A stretch of DNA of 28,956 nt from an uncultured Clostridia bacterium (GCA_910589185.1 CAJUSU010000007.1:1573-30528), one strand, 5' to 3'; numbered from the stretch's first letter, positions 1 to 8,123 are shown. Made by a program: numbers and translations. The notes: a model not told the origin generated them from the letters alone.

Positions 1-645
1 ATATTAGAGACTGGTGTAGTAAGCTTACCACAGGATTTGACCTTATTAATTGGTAAATTAAAATATAGAACCAGTTATGGACAAAATGTATTAAATCACT
101 CTATTGAGGTTTCAAATTTAGCTAGAATTATGGCAGAGGAGTTGGGGTTAGACTCTACTTTAGCTAGAAGGGCTGGTTTATTACATGATATAGGTAAAGC
201 ACTAGACCACGATATGGAAGGAACACACGTTGAATTAGGTGTTGAAGTACTCAAGAAATATAAAGAAAATGAAAATGTTATCAATTGTGTACAAGCTCAC
301 CATGGAGATGTAGAGCCAAAAACAATTGAAGCTGTTTTAATTCAAGCAGCTGACGCAATTTCAGCTTCAAGACCAGGTGCAAGAAGAGAAACACTAGAAG
401 CATATATCAAGAGATTAGAGCAATTAGAAAGTATTGCTGATTCTTTTGAAGGTGTAGATAAATCTTTTGCAATTCAAGCTGGTAGAGAAATTAGAATTAT
501 TGTAAAACCAGAAAAGGTAGACGATAATCAAATGACTTTAATGGCAAGAGACATTGCGAAAAAGGTTGAAGATGAAATGGAATATCCAGGACAAATCAAA
601 GTAAATGTTGTTAGAGAAACCAGAGTAATTGATTATGCAAAATAA
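1..645 (+). CDS. rny: Ribonuclease Y, C-terminal part (5' end outside window)
   Basis: The reading frame is open from the first base, so this is the 3' portion (about 214 residues) of a longer gene; the TTG at 37 is internal. RNase Y is a membrane-anchored endoribonuclease that starts mRNA decay in Bacillota; the lost N-terminus would hold the membrane anchor and KH domain. What remains is the HD metal-dependent phosphohydrolase domain. The HD motif LLHDIGKALDHD lies near residue 60 of the fragment, followed by AHHGDVEP and the typical end RVIDYAK. The leading LKYRTSYGQNVLNHSIEV is highly characteristic of the family. In B. subtilis rny is followed by ymdB and spoVS; here the same order is kept but a foreign minus-strand gene sits between rny and ymdB. 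Confidence 0.96.
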   Translation: MLETGVVSLPQDLTLLIGKLKYRTSYGQNVLNHSIEVSNLARIMAEELGLDSTLARRAGLLHDIGKALDHDMEGTHVELGVEVLKKYKENENVINCVQAHHGDVEPKTIEAVLIQAADAISASRPGARRETLEAYIKRLEQLESIADSFEGVDKSFAIQAGREIRIIVKPEKVDDNQMTLMARDIAKKVEDEMEYPGQIKVNVVRETRVIDYAK

Positions 646-666
646 ATTATAACCATATGTAAACGC

Positions 667-704
667 AAAAGCAGCCAACCCGTTTGGGGAGGCTGCTTTT
701 GTTT
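667..704. terminator. Bidirectional intrinsic terminator between rny and the foreign gene
   Basis: A perfect 10-bp stem AAAAGCAGCC / GGCTGCTTTT (667-676 with 691-700), with a CCC/GGG extension inside the loop. The stem ends in a T run, with matching A's on the other side, so it can end rny on the plus strand and the convergent gene 716-1048 on the minus strand. Confidence 0.85.
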
Positions 705-715
705 TGCCTGTTTGC

Positions 716-1048
716 TTAAATGGAACGCGGATGCCTTAAAAAGATATAAGGACCACAAGAGTCATACCAGAGAATCAAAGCGGACTCTGATATCTGGGCA
801 GACAGGTTAGAGGAAAGCTCCCGATATGCACTGTTACTGGCGAGCTGCTGCTCAAGCTCAGTACAGAAGTTTAAAAAACTTTCATGTGATGCAGGATTTT
901 CCTTAAAGAGGGGTTCGACGAACTTAATGGTTTCGTCTTCAACTACCCGTCTTTTCCTATCGTACAAGACGACAGACAGCTGAGAAACGTACGGGACGTC
1001 CTCAGGAGTTAATCCGGCTTCCCGGATAATTTCTGCAAACTTCATCAT
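716..1048 (-). CDS. Hypothetical protein, 110 aa, probably foreign (higher GC)
   Basis: I do not recognise a family. The protein is soluble, acidic and probably mostly helical, with no signal peptide or membrane segment. It starts with MM; the upstream GGGAGG (1058-1063) is well placed for either Met. The gene is about 42-52% GC in the stretches counted, against about 31% around it. It uses codons such as CGG (R9 at 1022-1024 and R34 at 947-949), CCG and GTC that native neighbours avoid. It interrupts the conserved rny-ymdB pair in the opposite orientation and is closed by a strong hairpin terminator. Recent horizontal acquisition is an inference from base composition and position. It could be a cargo gene of a mobile element, but no transposase or integrase is visible. 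Confidence 0.6.
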   Translation of the reverse strand: MMKFAEIIREAGLTPEDVPYVSQLSVVLYDRKRRVVEDETIKFVEPLFKENPASHESFLNFCTELEQQLASNSAYRELSSNLSAQISESALILWYDSCGPYIFLRHPRSI

Positions 1049-1074
1049 AAGCTTGCACCTCCCTATGGTTTATT

Positions 1075-1104
1075 TACCATTAATTAGGGAAAAACATAAT
1101 GGTA
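1075..1104. promoter_or_regulatory. Inverted repeat upstream of the foreign gene (possible operator)
   Basis: TACCATTA (1075-1082) and its exact inverse TAATGGTA (1097-1104), separated by 14 nt, lie just upstream of the RBS of the minus-strand gene 716-1048. This is the position expected for its promoter or a repressor site. No clear -35/-10 pair is seen, so the function is a guess. Confidence 0.3.
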
Positions 1105-1161
1105 TTTCTATTATATCAAATTTTAGAAATTATGTAAAGTGAAAAACGGTTTTTTTAATAT

Positions 1162-1190
1162 TTGCTAAATTATAAAAAGTATAGTATGAT
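1162..1190 (+). promoter_or_regulatory. Sigma-A promoter of ymdB
   Basis: TTGCTA (1162-1167), a 17-bp spacer, then TATGAT (1185-1190). It lies 35 nt before the ymdB start, so ymdB has its own promoter and does not depend on rny read-through. Confidence 0.7.
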
Positions 1191-1225
1191 AGTAGCAAAT
1201 AGAAGAGAAAGAAGGTCAAAAGAGA

Positions 1226-1999
1226 ATGAACATATTAGCAGTAGGGGACTTGGTAGGAGAAAATGGATTAGAAAAGTTAACAGAGGTGCTACCAAAAATA
1301 AGAGAAGAATATAACATAGATTTTGTAATTGTAAATGCAGAAAATGTAGCAGGAGGAATGGGAATTACATTTAAAACTTTTAATAAGCTATTAAAATTAG
1401 AAGTAGATAGTATGACTATGGGAAATCATACTTGGGCGAAAAAGGACATTTTTGAATTCATCAATCATCCTAAAATATTAAGACCAGCTAATTATTCTAA
1501 AGGAGTACAAGGAAGAGGATACTTCATTTATGAATGTAAAAACAAAAAAATAGCAGTAGTCGATTTAATAGGAAGAACGAATATGGGAGTACTATCAGAA
1601 AATCCATTTACAGTAGCAGAAGAGATTATAAAGAAAATCTCAGAAAAAGCAGATATGATTTTTGTGGATTTTCATGCAGAAGCAACCGCAGAAAAAATTG
1701 CGATGAAACATTGCTTGGACGGAAAAGTAACAGCTTTATTTGGAACACATACTCATGTACAAACAGCAGATGAGGAAGTTACAGAAAAAGGAACTGGGTA
1801 TATTACTGATTTAGGAATGACAGGTCCAAAAAATTCTGTTATTGGTATGGAAGTAGAAGCATCAGTAAAAAGATTTCAAACTTCACTTCCAGAAAGATAT
1901 AAATTAGCAGAAGGAGATTGCATTTTTAATGGGGTAGTTTTTGAAGTAAATGACGAAAATTGTCGAACAGAGAAGATTAATAGATTATTTATGCGATAA
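1226..1999 (+). CDS. ymdB: YmdB family metallophosphoesterase (2',3'-cAMP/cyclic nucleotide phosphodiesterase)
   Basis: A 257-residue calcineurin-like phosphoesterase of the YmdB/TIGR00282 family. Metal-ligand motifs are all present: GDLVG (D8), NAEN (37-40), GNHTW (N67, H68), DFHAEATAEK (H150), GTHTHVQTAD (H175, H177) and the family signature TDLGMTGP. In B. subtilis the homologue hydrolyses 2',3'-cyclic nucleotides and influences biofilm versus motility choice. It is cytosolic, with no signal peptide. The length matches the family. It has its own promoter (1162-1190) and is followed by spoVS, as in many Bacillota. Confidence 0.95.
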   Translation: MNILAVGDLVGENGLEKLTEVLPKIREEYNIDFVIVNAENVAGGMGITFKTFNKLLKLEVDSMTMGNHTWAKKDIFEFINHPKILRPANYSKGVQGRGYFIYECKNKKIAVVDLIGRTNMGVLSENPFTVAEEIIKKISEKADMIFVDFHAEATAEKIAMKHCLDGKVTALFGTHTHVQTADEEVTEKGTGYITDLGMTGPKNSVIGMEVEASVKRFQTSLPERYKLAEGDCIFNGVVFEVNDENCRTEKINRLFMR

Positions 2000-2055
2000 A
2001 GAAAATGAAATGTAAAAAAATGCGATGAAATTTTCCACTTTTTTCCAAAAATATA

Positions 2056-2084
2056 TAGACAAAATCCTATAAATATAATATAAC
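2056..2084 (+). promoter_or_regulatory. Putative promoter of spoVS
   Basis: TAGACA (2056-2061), 17 bp, TATAAC (2079-2084), 48 nt before the start codon. spoVS is sigma-H dependent in B. subtilis, but no sigma-H consensus is evident here. Confidence 0.4.
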
Positions 2085-2131
2085 TATAACTGTTCACAGG
2101 TAACAAAAATAAAAATTATAGGAGGCAAAAA

Positions 2132-2395
2132 ATGGAAATTTTAAAAATCTCATCAAAATCAAATCCAAATTCAGTAGCAGGAGCAATTGCTGGTTTGGTA
2201 AAGGAATCTAACAAAGCAGAAATGCAAGCAATTGGAGCAGGAGCTCTTAATCAAGCAGTAAAGGCAATCGCAATAGCAAGAGGATTTGTAGCACCAGCAG
2301 GCGTGGACTTGGTATGTATACCAGCATTTGCTGAGGTAGAAGTAGAAGGAGAAGAAAGAACAGGCATCAAGCTTATGGTAGAAGGTAGAAAATAA
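2132..2395 (+). CDS. spoVS: Stage V sporulation protein S
   Basis: An 87-residue protein that aligns almost end to end with SpoVS (usual length 86). It begins MEILKISSKSNPNSVAGAIA and contains the very conserved segment AIGAGALNQAVKAIAIARGF and the GEERTGIKL tail. SpoVS is a small Alba-like protein needed for spore coat assembly and progression past stage V in Bacillus; it also occurs in non-sporulating relatives, so on its own it does not prove sporulation. RBS AGGAGG is at 2120-2125. A strong terminator follows, so the gene is probably monocistronic. Confidence 0.97.
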   Translation: MEILKISSKSNPNSVAGAIAGLVKESNKAEMQAIGAGALNQAVKAIAIARGFVAPAGVDLVCIPAFAEVEVEGEERTGIKLMVEGRK

Positions 2396-2434
2396 AAAAA
2401 GGATTTTTGATAAGGAAATAGTATATAGATATTA

Positions 2435-2474
2435 GGGGCACAAAAATATGAATGAATATTTTTGTGCCCTTTTG
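2435..2474 (+). terminator. Intrinsic terminator after spoVS
   Basis: A 14-bp perfect stem GGGCACAAAAATAT (2436-2449) / ATATTTTTGTGCCC (2456-2469), with a short loop and a trailing TTTT. Confidence 0.8.
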
Positions 2475-2535
2475 TATGAATTTATTGAAAAAGTAAATAC
2501 TTTAGTATATGATAAAACGTAAAAGGAGACTGGCT

Positions 2536-4128
2536 ATGAAGATTAATAAGGTTAAATTATTTCTTTGTATCATCATCATATTAGGAATAATTGGAATTAC
2601 TACATATTTTACTTATGCTGAAAGTAAAGAGGACAAGCAGGGAAATGCAGATATAAAATATGAAAAGACAAATATGATTACCAATTTTCGATTAGGTATT
2701 TCTAAATTTGATAGTATTAATCCACATATAACGCAAAACAAAGATGTGATACAAATAGCTTCTCTTATTTTTGAACCATTATTAACAATTACACAAGATT
2801 ACAGAGTAGAAAACTGTTTAACTAAGGAATGGTCTAAAGTATCAGAAAAGAGTTATATTATAAAGTTAAAAGAAAATGTGAAATGGCAAAATAATAACGA
2901 GTTTATAGCTGAAGATGTTAAGTTTACTATTGAGCAAATCCAAGACAACAAAAAATCTATTTATTTAGAAAACGTAAAAGATATTCAAAAAGCTGAAGTA
3001 GTAGATAAACATACTATTCGATTAGAACTAAAAAAGGAAATTCCATTTTTTGAATATAGGTTGATTTTTCCAATTTTATCTCAAAAACAATATGAAGGAA
3101 AAGACATGGCAAAGTCAAAAGAATTGCCAATTGGAACAGGAAAATATAAAATTACAAGACTAGACAAAGAAGTGATAGAATTAACCAAAAATGAAAATTG
3201 GCATAATATTGAAAAAGAAGATAGTAATATAAAAGCAATCACTATTTCCCTTTATAAAGATATGGGAGAAGTATATAACAGTTTTCGATTAGGTAACATT
3301 GATTTAATACACACTAAGAATAATCAATATGAAGAATATATTGGCAGTATGGGGTACCAGAAAAAGCAATATCCAGGAAGAGAATATGACTATTTAGCTT
3401 TTAATTGTAAGGATTCTGTTCTTCAGAATGTAGAGGTGAGACAAGCTATTCAAAAAACAATTGATAAAGGAAAGATAGTTTCCTCTGTTTTAGAAGAAAA
3501 AGCATATGTAGCAAATTTACCTTTAGACTATGGAAATTACTTAGCAAAAGATTTAAAATGGGGAGAAGTTTTTAATCAAGAAGAGGCAAAGAAAATTCTA
3601 AAAGACAATGGTTGGAAATTTGAGTATGGCATTTGGTCAAAAGAAATAGAAGGAAGAACAAGAACACTAAATTTTACAATAACAGTTCAAGAAAAAAACA
3701 AACAAAGAGTAAAGGTAGTAGAGGAAATAAAAAAACAGTTAGAAACAATAGGAATTCAAGTTACAGTAAAAAAGGTGTCAGAAAATGAATATAAAAGCAT
3801 ATTAATAAATCACAATTATGAAATTCTTTTAACAGGAGTATATAATGGATATAGTCCAGAACTAAATGTTTTTTTAGGAGAGGGAAATTTAGCAGATTAC
3901 CAAAATACAGAGATAAATAGCTTATTAAAAGAAATTAGTACTATGTCATCAGAAGATTCACAAAAAGAGGCATATCAGAAAATAGCAGAAACTTGGAGAA
4001 GAGAAGTGCCATATTTAGGTTTATATTGTAATCAAGTAACAGTGGCTTATGGACAAAGTGTAAGAGGGGAAGTGACTCCTAACAATTATAGTATTTTTTA
4101 TCAATTTAGCCAGTGGTACAGGCAGTGA
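2536..4128 (+). CDS. Membrane-anchored oligopeptide-type substrate-binding protein (SBP_bac_5)
   Basis: About 530 residues. I chose the ATG at 2536, which has AAAAGGAG 7 nt upstream, over the in-frame ATG at 2509, which has none. The N-terminus has one hydrophobic segment (about residues 6-28) ending near TYA. There is no lipobox cysteine, so it is a signal peptide or membrane anchor rather than a lipoprotein. The rest matches the family 5 (OppA/DppA-like) solute-binding fold: IFEPLLTI, WSKVSEKSYIIKLKENVKWQ, AEDVKFTIEQI, then GTGKYKITRL, EYDYLAFNCKD and NVEVRQAIQKTIDKGKIV. No permease or ATPase gene is near. It could be an orphan receptor for a transporter elsewhere, or a peptide sensor. Its stop codon abuts a REP-like repeat. 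Confidence 0.88.
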   Translation: MKINKVKLFLCIIIILGIIGITTYFTYAESKEDKQGNADIKYEKTNMITNFRLGISKFDSINPHITQNKDVIQIASLIFEPLLTITQDYRVENCLTKEWSKVSEKSYIIKLKENVKWQNNNEFIAEDVKFTIEQIQDNKKSIYLENVKDIQKAEVVDKHTIRLELKKEIPFFEYRLIFPILSQKQYEGKDMAKSKELPIGTGKYKITRLDKEVIELTKNENWHNIEKEDSNIKAITISLYKDMGEVYNSFRLGNIDLIHTKNNQYEEYIGSMGYQKKQYPGREYDYLAFNCKDSVLQNVEVRQAIQKTIDKGKIVSSVLEEKAYVANLPLDYGNYLAKDLKWGEVFNQEEAKKILKDNGWKFEYGIWSKEIEGRTRTLNFTITVQEKNKQRVKVVEEIKKQLETIGIQVTVKKVSENEYKSILINHNYEILLTGVYNGYSPELNVFLGEGNLADYQNTEINSLLKEISTMSSEDSQKEAYQKIAETWRREVPYLGLYCNQVTVAYGQSVRGEVTPNNYSIFYQFSQWYRQ

Positions 4129-4150
4129 TGTCAGGTTGGGGACGTTCCTT
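4129..4150 (+). repeat. REP-like half element TGTCAGGTTGGGGACGTTCC
   Basis: It begins directly after the stop codon of the binding-protein gene. It shares TGTC-N3-TTGGGGACGTT with the elements at 8124, 23713 and 27701, but has no inverted partner arm here, so it is a degenerate or half copy. Confidence 0.6.
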
Positions 4151-4182
4151 CAAAATATAAAATGAAAAATAATAAAAAATGC

Positions 4183-4210
4183 TTGACAAAAGAAAAAAAT
4201 AAGATATAAT
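4183..4210 (+). promoter_or_regulatory. Sigma-A promoter of recA
   Basis: Consensus TTGACA (4183-4188), 16-bp spacer, consensus TATAAT (4205-4210). It is immediately followed by a LexA-like palindrome. Confidence 0.85.
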
Positions 4211-4215
4211 AAGTA

Positions 4216-4229
4216 CAAACATACGTTTA
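4216..4229. promoter_or_regulatory. LexA/SOS box of recA
   Basis: CAAACATACGTTTA lies at the expected transcription start, just after the -10 box. It keeps the AAC-N4-GTT core and symmetry of the Bacillota SOS box (B. subtilis CGAACATATGTTCG type; 10 of 14 positions match). Binding here by LexA would block recA transcription until DNA damage. Confidence 0.65.
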
Positions 4230-4304
4230 TAACACGAAAGAAAATGAAATCTAGAGAATGGAAAAAACATAGGAAAGAATAAAAATAAACTAGGAGGAAG
4301 AAAA

Positions 4305-5363
4305 ATGAGTAATGAAAATCCAGAAAAAATGAAAGCATTAGAAGCAGCATTAGGACAAATTGAAAAACAATTCGGTAAAGGTTCTGTTATGAAATTAGGA
4401 GACTTTACAGCAATGAATGTAGAAGCAATTCCAACAGGAGCTTTAAGTTTAGATATTGCATTGGGAATTGGAGGAATTCCTAGAGGAAGAATTATAGAAG
4501 TATTTGGACCAGAATCTTCAGGTAAGACAACACTTGCCTTACATGTAATTGCAGAAGCACAGAAAATGGGTGGAGAAGCAGCTTTTATTGATGCAGAACA
4601 TGCCCTAGATCCAGTATATGCAAAACATTTAGGTGTAGATATTGATAATTTAATTGTATCTCAGCCAGATACAGGTGAGCAAGCATTAGAAATTGCAGAG
4701 GCATTAGTAAGAAGTGGTGCATTAGATATTATTGTAGTAGATTCAGTTGCAGCATTAGTACCAAAAGCTGAAATTGATGGAGATATGGGTGATGCCCATG
4801 TTGGTTTACAAGCTAGATTAATGTCACAAGCTTTAAGAAAATTAGCAGGTGTTATTAACAAATCAAAATGTGTCATTGTATTTATTAACCAATTAAGAGA
4901 AAAAGTTGGTGTTATGTTTGGAAATCCAGAAACAACTCCAGGAGGAAGAGCATTAAAATTCTATGCTTCTGTTAGATTAGATATCAGAAGAATTGAAGCC
5001 ATTAAGCAAGAAGGCGAAGTAGTAGGAAATCGTACAAGAGTAAAAGTTGTGAAAAATAAGGTTGCTCCACCATTTAGAGAGGCTGAATTTGATATTATTT
5101 ATGGTAAGGGAATTTCGAAAGAAGGTAACTTATTAGATATAGCAGTTAACTTAGATATTATTGAAAAGAGCGGTTCATGGTTTAGCTACAATGGAGATAG
5201 AATTGGACAAGGTAGAGAAAATGCAAAAAGTTATTTAATGGATAATCCAAAAATAGCAGAAGAAGTAGAGAAAAAAATTAGAGATAATTATGCTACAGCT
5301 TTTGAAAAGAGCCTTGGAGATGAAGAAGTAGATCCAGAACAAGAAACAGAACCAGAAGAGTAA
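4305..5363 (+). CDS. recA: Recombinase RecA
   Basis: 352 residues, the usual length. Walker A GPESSGKTT is at residues 68-76 and a Walker B-like LDIIVVDSVAAL near 140. VFINQLREKVGVMFGNPET and GGRALKFYASVRLDIRR are diagnostic. It forms ATP-dependent filaments on single-stranded DNA, catalyses strand exchange and stimulates LexA self-cleavage. The acidic C-terminal tail (DEEVDPEQETEPEE) is typical. RBS AGGAGG is at 4291-4296. recX follows after 22 nt, so the two are probably cotranscribed from the LexA-controlled promoter. Confidence 0.99.
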   Translation: MSNENPEKMKALEAALGQIEKQFGKGSVMKLGDFTAMNVEAIPTGALSLDIALGIGGIPRGRIIEVFGPESSGKTTLALHVIAEAQKMGGEAAFIDAEHALDPVYAKHLGVDIDNLIVSQPDTGEQALEIAEALVRSGALDIIVVDSVAALVPKAEIDGDMGDAHVGLQARLMSQALRKLAGVINKSKCVIVFINQLREKVGVMFGNPETTPGGRALKFYASVRLDIRRIEAIKQEGEVVGNRTRVKVVKNKVAPPFREAEFDIIYGKGISKEGNLLDIAVNLDIIEKSGSWFSYNGDRIGQGRENAKSYLMDNPKIAEEVEKKIRDNYATAFEKSLGDEEVDPEQETEPEE

Positions 5364-5385
5364 GAAAAAGAGGAGTAGAATTAAA

Positions 5386-6006
5386 ATGAGCGAGTTAAAC
5401 AAAAACTCTTCTAGAGAAGAAATTCGTGCCTATATTGATAACATTATACAAAGAGATAAACATCAGTTAACTCAAAAAGTGCAGAAAAACAATCAGGTTG
5501 ATGTACAACAACTAAAAGAAGAGATGACTTCTCAAATCAAACAAAAATCAAAAAGTAATAATAATGAGTTAGTAGAGTTTGATAACTTGAAAACAAAGGT
5601 ATTAAAATATATAGTATATAAGAAGAGAACAGAAAAAGAAGTTAGACAGAAGTTCTCTTCTTCTTCGGTAAACCAAAATTTACTAGATGATGTAATTGAA
5701 AATTTAAAAGAAAATGGTTATATTAATGATGTAGTATACATTCAAAGAGCAATGAATGAGTTTTTAGCTATTAATACACTTTCCTTAAAAGAAATTAGAA
5801 ACAAGCTATATGCAAAAGGATTAGAACGTGATATAATAGATACATATTTTTCAAATCATGAAGAGCAATTAGAAGAATATGAGATAACATGTGCAAAGAA
5901 AATAGCAACTAAAAAGCAAAATCAAATGGAGCAGACGGACATAGAAAACTTTTTATATCGCAAGGGATATACAAGAGAAAGTATTGGACAAGCATTTGAG
6001 GACTAA
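5386..6006 (+). CDS. recX: Regulatory protein RecX
   Basis: 206 residues. The C-terminal 140 carry the three-helix repeats of RecX: ENLKENGYINDVVYIQRAM, LSLKEIRNKLYAKGLERDII and the last FLYRKGYTRESIGQAFED. RecX inhibits or modulates RecA filaments. The first 65 residues are a charged, glutamine- and lysine-rich extension with coiled-coil character, not part of the family core. Its position right behind recA supports the call. Confidence 0.93.
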   Translation: MSELNKNSSREEIRAYIDNIIQRDKHQLTQKVQKNNQVDVQQLKEEMTSQIKQKSKSNNNELVEFDNLKTKVLKYIVYKKRTEKEVRQKFSSSSVNQNLLDDVIENLKENGYINDVVYIQRAMNEFLAINTLSLKEIRNKLYAKGLERDIIDTYFSNHEEQLEEYEITCAKKIATKKQNQMEQTDIENFLYRKGYTRESIGQAFED

Positions 6007-6076
6007 CTAGATTAGTTGGAAAAATTAAATAGCAAGCTGTAAAAAACAGAACCAAGGCAAAGAGGAATGAGATAAA

Positions 6077-6838
6077 ATGCAAAATGTACTAACATTAGAA
6101 ACAAATAAATATAAGATAAAAATAGAGAACTTTGAAGGTCCTCTTGATTTGTTATGCCATTTAATTGATAAAAATAAAATGGACATTTGTGAGATTAAAA
6201 TAAGTGAAATTACAGAACAATATATCCAGTACCTAAATGAGATGGAAAAAATGAATTTAGAAATTGCAAGTGAGTTTTTAATAATGGCATCTACTTTGCT
6301 ATATTTAAAATCTAAATCCTTATTGCCAAAGACAGACGAAGAAGATGAGAAAGAGCTAACAGAAGAGGAACTATTAAGAAGAATTATTGAATATAAAAAA
6401 TATAAAGAGATTACTAAGAAATTTAGGGAGGCTGTAGAAGAAAACTCTCAAAGATTTTTTAAAGCTCCTGAGGTGATAGAACTTCCAAAGCAAAAATTAG
6501 AAGTGAATTATAGCAAAGAGATTATACCAGAAATTTATCAAACATTAATCAAAAAGAATGAGCAAAAGCAGAATCAAAATGCACAGAACATTGAGAAAAT
6601 TGCTATTACAGATACTTATACAGTTGAAAGCAAAGTAAAAGTGATGTTTAGAGAACTACTACATAAAAAACATTTTGTATTTAACAAGTTATTTTCTACT
6701 AAAAAGTGCAATAAGCAAGAAGTAGTTACTGCATTTACAGGGTTATTAGAATTATCAAGAAGAAGTAAAGTTTTAACAGAACAGGCAGAACTTTTTGGAG
6801 ATATCAATGTAGAGAAGGCAAAAAGGAAAATAATTTAA
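6077..6838 (+). CDS. scpA: Segregation and condensation protein A (kleisin)
   Basis: 253 residues of the ScpA kleisin family, which bridges the SMC dimer with ScpB in chromosome condensation. The N-terminal signature is FEGPLDLLCHLIDKNKMDI, followed by EIASEFLIMASTLLYLKSKS. The C-terminal winged helix contains VMFRELLHKKHFVFNKLF and VTAFTGLLELSRR. RBS AGAGGAA is 9 nt before the ATG. scpB, normally the next gene, is missing; DUF2953 and ytfJ follow directly, as they usually do after scpB. Confidence 0.95.
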   Translation: MQNVLTLETNKYKIKIENFEGPLDLLCHLIDKNKMDICEIKISEITEQYIQYLNEMEKMNLEIASEFLIMASTLLYLKSKSLLPKTDEEDEKELTEEELLRRIIEYKKYKEITKKFREAVEENSQRFFKAPEVIELPKQKLEVNYSKEIIPEIYQTLIKKNEQKQNQNAQNIEKIAITDTYTVESKVKVMFRELLHKKHFVFNKLFSTKKCNKQEVVTAFTGLLELSRRSKVLTEQAELFGDINVEKAKRKII

Positions 6839-6907
6839 TAATGATTAAAAAAAGAAAAAAAGGGAAAACTAATACCAAATAACTTCAAGAAAAGGAGGTT
6901 ATCAAAA

Positions 6908-7543
6908 ATGGTATTAGTTTTTATTTTATTAGCAATATTAATTATTTTACTAACTCTCTTCTTTTTCATATTATTATCAACATTCCACATAGAAATACGA
7001 AACTTCAACTTAAGCAATACAAAAGAAGAAAAGTTAAATAAAAATTATGTAATCATTTTATCTTTATATTTAGGAAACAAAATAAAGTGGATAAGTATTC
7101 ACTTAAATGATAAGAAATTAAGAAAAGCATATAGCAAAATGCAATTAGAAAAAATAGATTTGAAAAAATTAGAGAAAGATTTTAGGTGGGAAGATTTAAA
7201 AATAGTCAAAAAGTTACAGCCTAAAATATCCCATTTAAAATTAGACATGCAAATAGGACTAGAAAGCCCAGTGCTTACTGCATTTACAGTTACAACTTTA
7301 TCTTCTATTATTTCGATTTTTCTACCATATGTGGCAACAAGTGAGAAGAAAGAACAATATGAATATGTTATCACACCAATTTACCAAAATAGAAATTTAT
7401 ATAAAATTGAATTTAATTGTATAATACAGGTAAAAATGGTACATATTATAAATGTAATAAGCAGTATTTTAAAGAAAGGAAGAAGTGATTTAAATGAACG
7501 AACAACATCCCATAGAAGGTCTTATGGTTACAGCTATGAATAG
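6908..7543 (+). CDS. DUF2953 membrane protein of the ytfJ locus
   Basis: 211 residues with one strong N-terminal membrane segment (residues 2-25), then an amphipathic domain with basic helices (KLEKDFRWEDLKIVKKLQPK) and the family-typical GLESPVLTAFTVTTLSSII. The C-terminal run NERTTSHRRSYGYSYE resembles the arginine-rich end common in this clostridial family. Function is unknown; it is usually found between scpB and ytfJ and probably acts in sporulation or germination. Its last 50 nt overlap the ytfJ start in another frame. Confidence 0.8.
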   Translation: MVLVFILLAILIILLTLFFFILLSTFHIEIRNFNLSNTKEEKLNKNYVIILSLYLGNKIKWISIHLNDKKLRKAYSKMQLEKIDLKKLEKDFRWEDLKIVKKLQPKISHLKLDMQIGLESPVLTAFTVTTLSSIISIFLPYVATSEKKEQYEYVITPIYQNRNLYKIEFNCIIQVKMVHIINVISSILKKGRSDLNERTTSHRRSYGYSYE

Positions 7544-8123
7544 TATACAAGACATGATTGATGTCAATACGATTATAGGAGAGCCAATAGAGACAACCAA
7601 TAATGTTATTATTATTCCAATTTCTAAAGTAGGATTTGGATTTGCAGCAGGAGGAAGTGAATTTAAAGGAGAAACTATTAACGAATATACTAAAAAAGAA
7701 AAAGAGGAGGCTATTCAGTATAGGCTACCATTTGGTGGAGGTAGTGGAGCAGGGGTTTCCATTTCACCAATTGCATTTTTAGTGGTACAACAAAATACAG
7801 TGAAATTACTCCCAATAGAACATTGCTCTTCGGTAGATAGATTATTAGACTATGTGCCAGATTTAATGGACAAGTTAAATAATTTTTTAAACAAGAATAT
7901 GCAAAACAAAAAAGAAGAAAAAAGAGAAGAATTAAAAAGTCAAGAGAGAGCCAGAAAGGACTTGAAAGAAACATTAGAAAATATTTCAGAAACAGTACCA
8001 ACTCCTAATAATATCAATAACAAAACAAGACCAAGGCGTAGTAAAATGCCAAAAGCAGAACACATTACTTACGAATATGAATATGATGAGACAGAAGACG
8101 AAAATCAAAAATTTGAAGAATAG
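7494..8123 (+). CDS. ytfJ: YtfJ/GerW family spore protein
   Basis: 209 residues. The family core is residues 1-130: PIEGLMVTAMNSIQDMIDVN, VIIIPISKVGFGFAAGGSEF, a glycine-rich LPFGGGSGAGVSISPIAFLV and DRLLDYVPDLMDKLNNF. The family (GerW) is linked to spores and needed for normal germination with some nutrients in B. subtilis. The last 80 residues are a charged tail (KKEEKREELKSQERARKDLKE, then EYEYDETEDENQKFEE) longer than usual. RBS AAAGGAAG (7475-7482) lies inside the DUF2953 gene, so translational coupling is likely. Confidence 0.93.
   Translation: MNEQHPIEGLMVTAMNSIQDMIDVNTIIGEPIETTNNVIIIPISKVGFGFAAGGSEFKGETINEYTKKEKEEAIQYRLPFGGGSGAGVSISPIAFLVVQQNTVKLLPIEHCSSVDRLLDYVPDLMDKLNNFLNKNMQNKKEEKREELKSQERARKDLKETLENISETVPTPNNINNKTRPRRSKMPKAEHITYEYEYDETEDENQKFEE

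Noticed and set aside
4150..4350. Minus-strand 66-aa hydrophobic ORF
   Set aside because: It covers the recA promoter, LexA box and RBS on the other strand and is Phe/Leu-rich only because the region is AT-rich.
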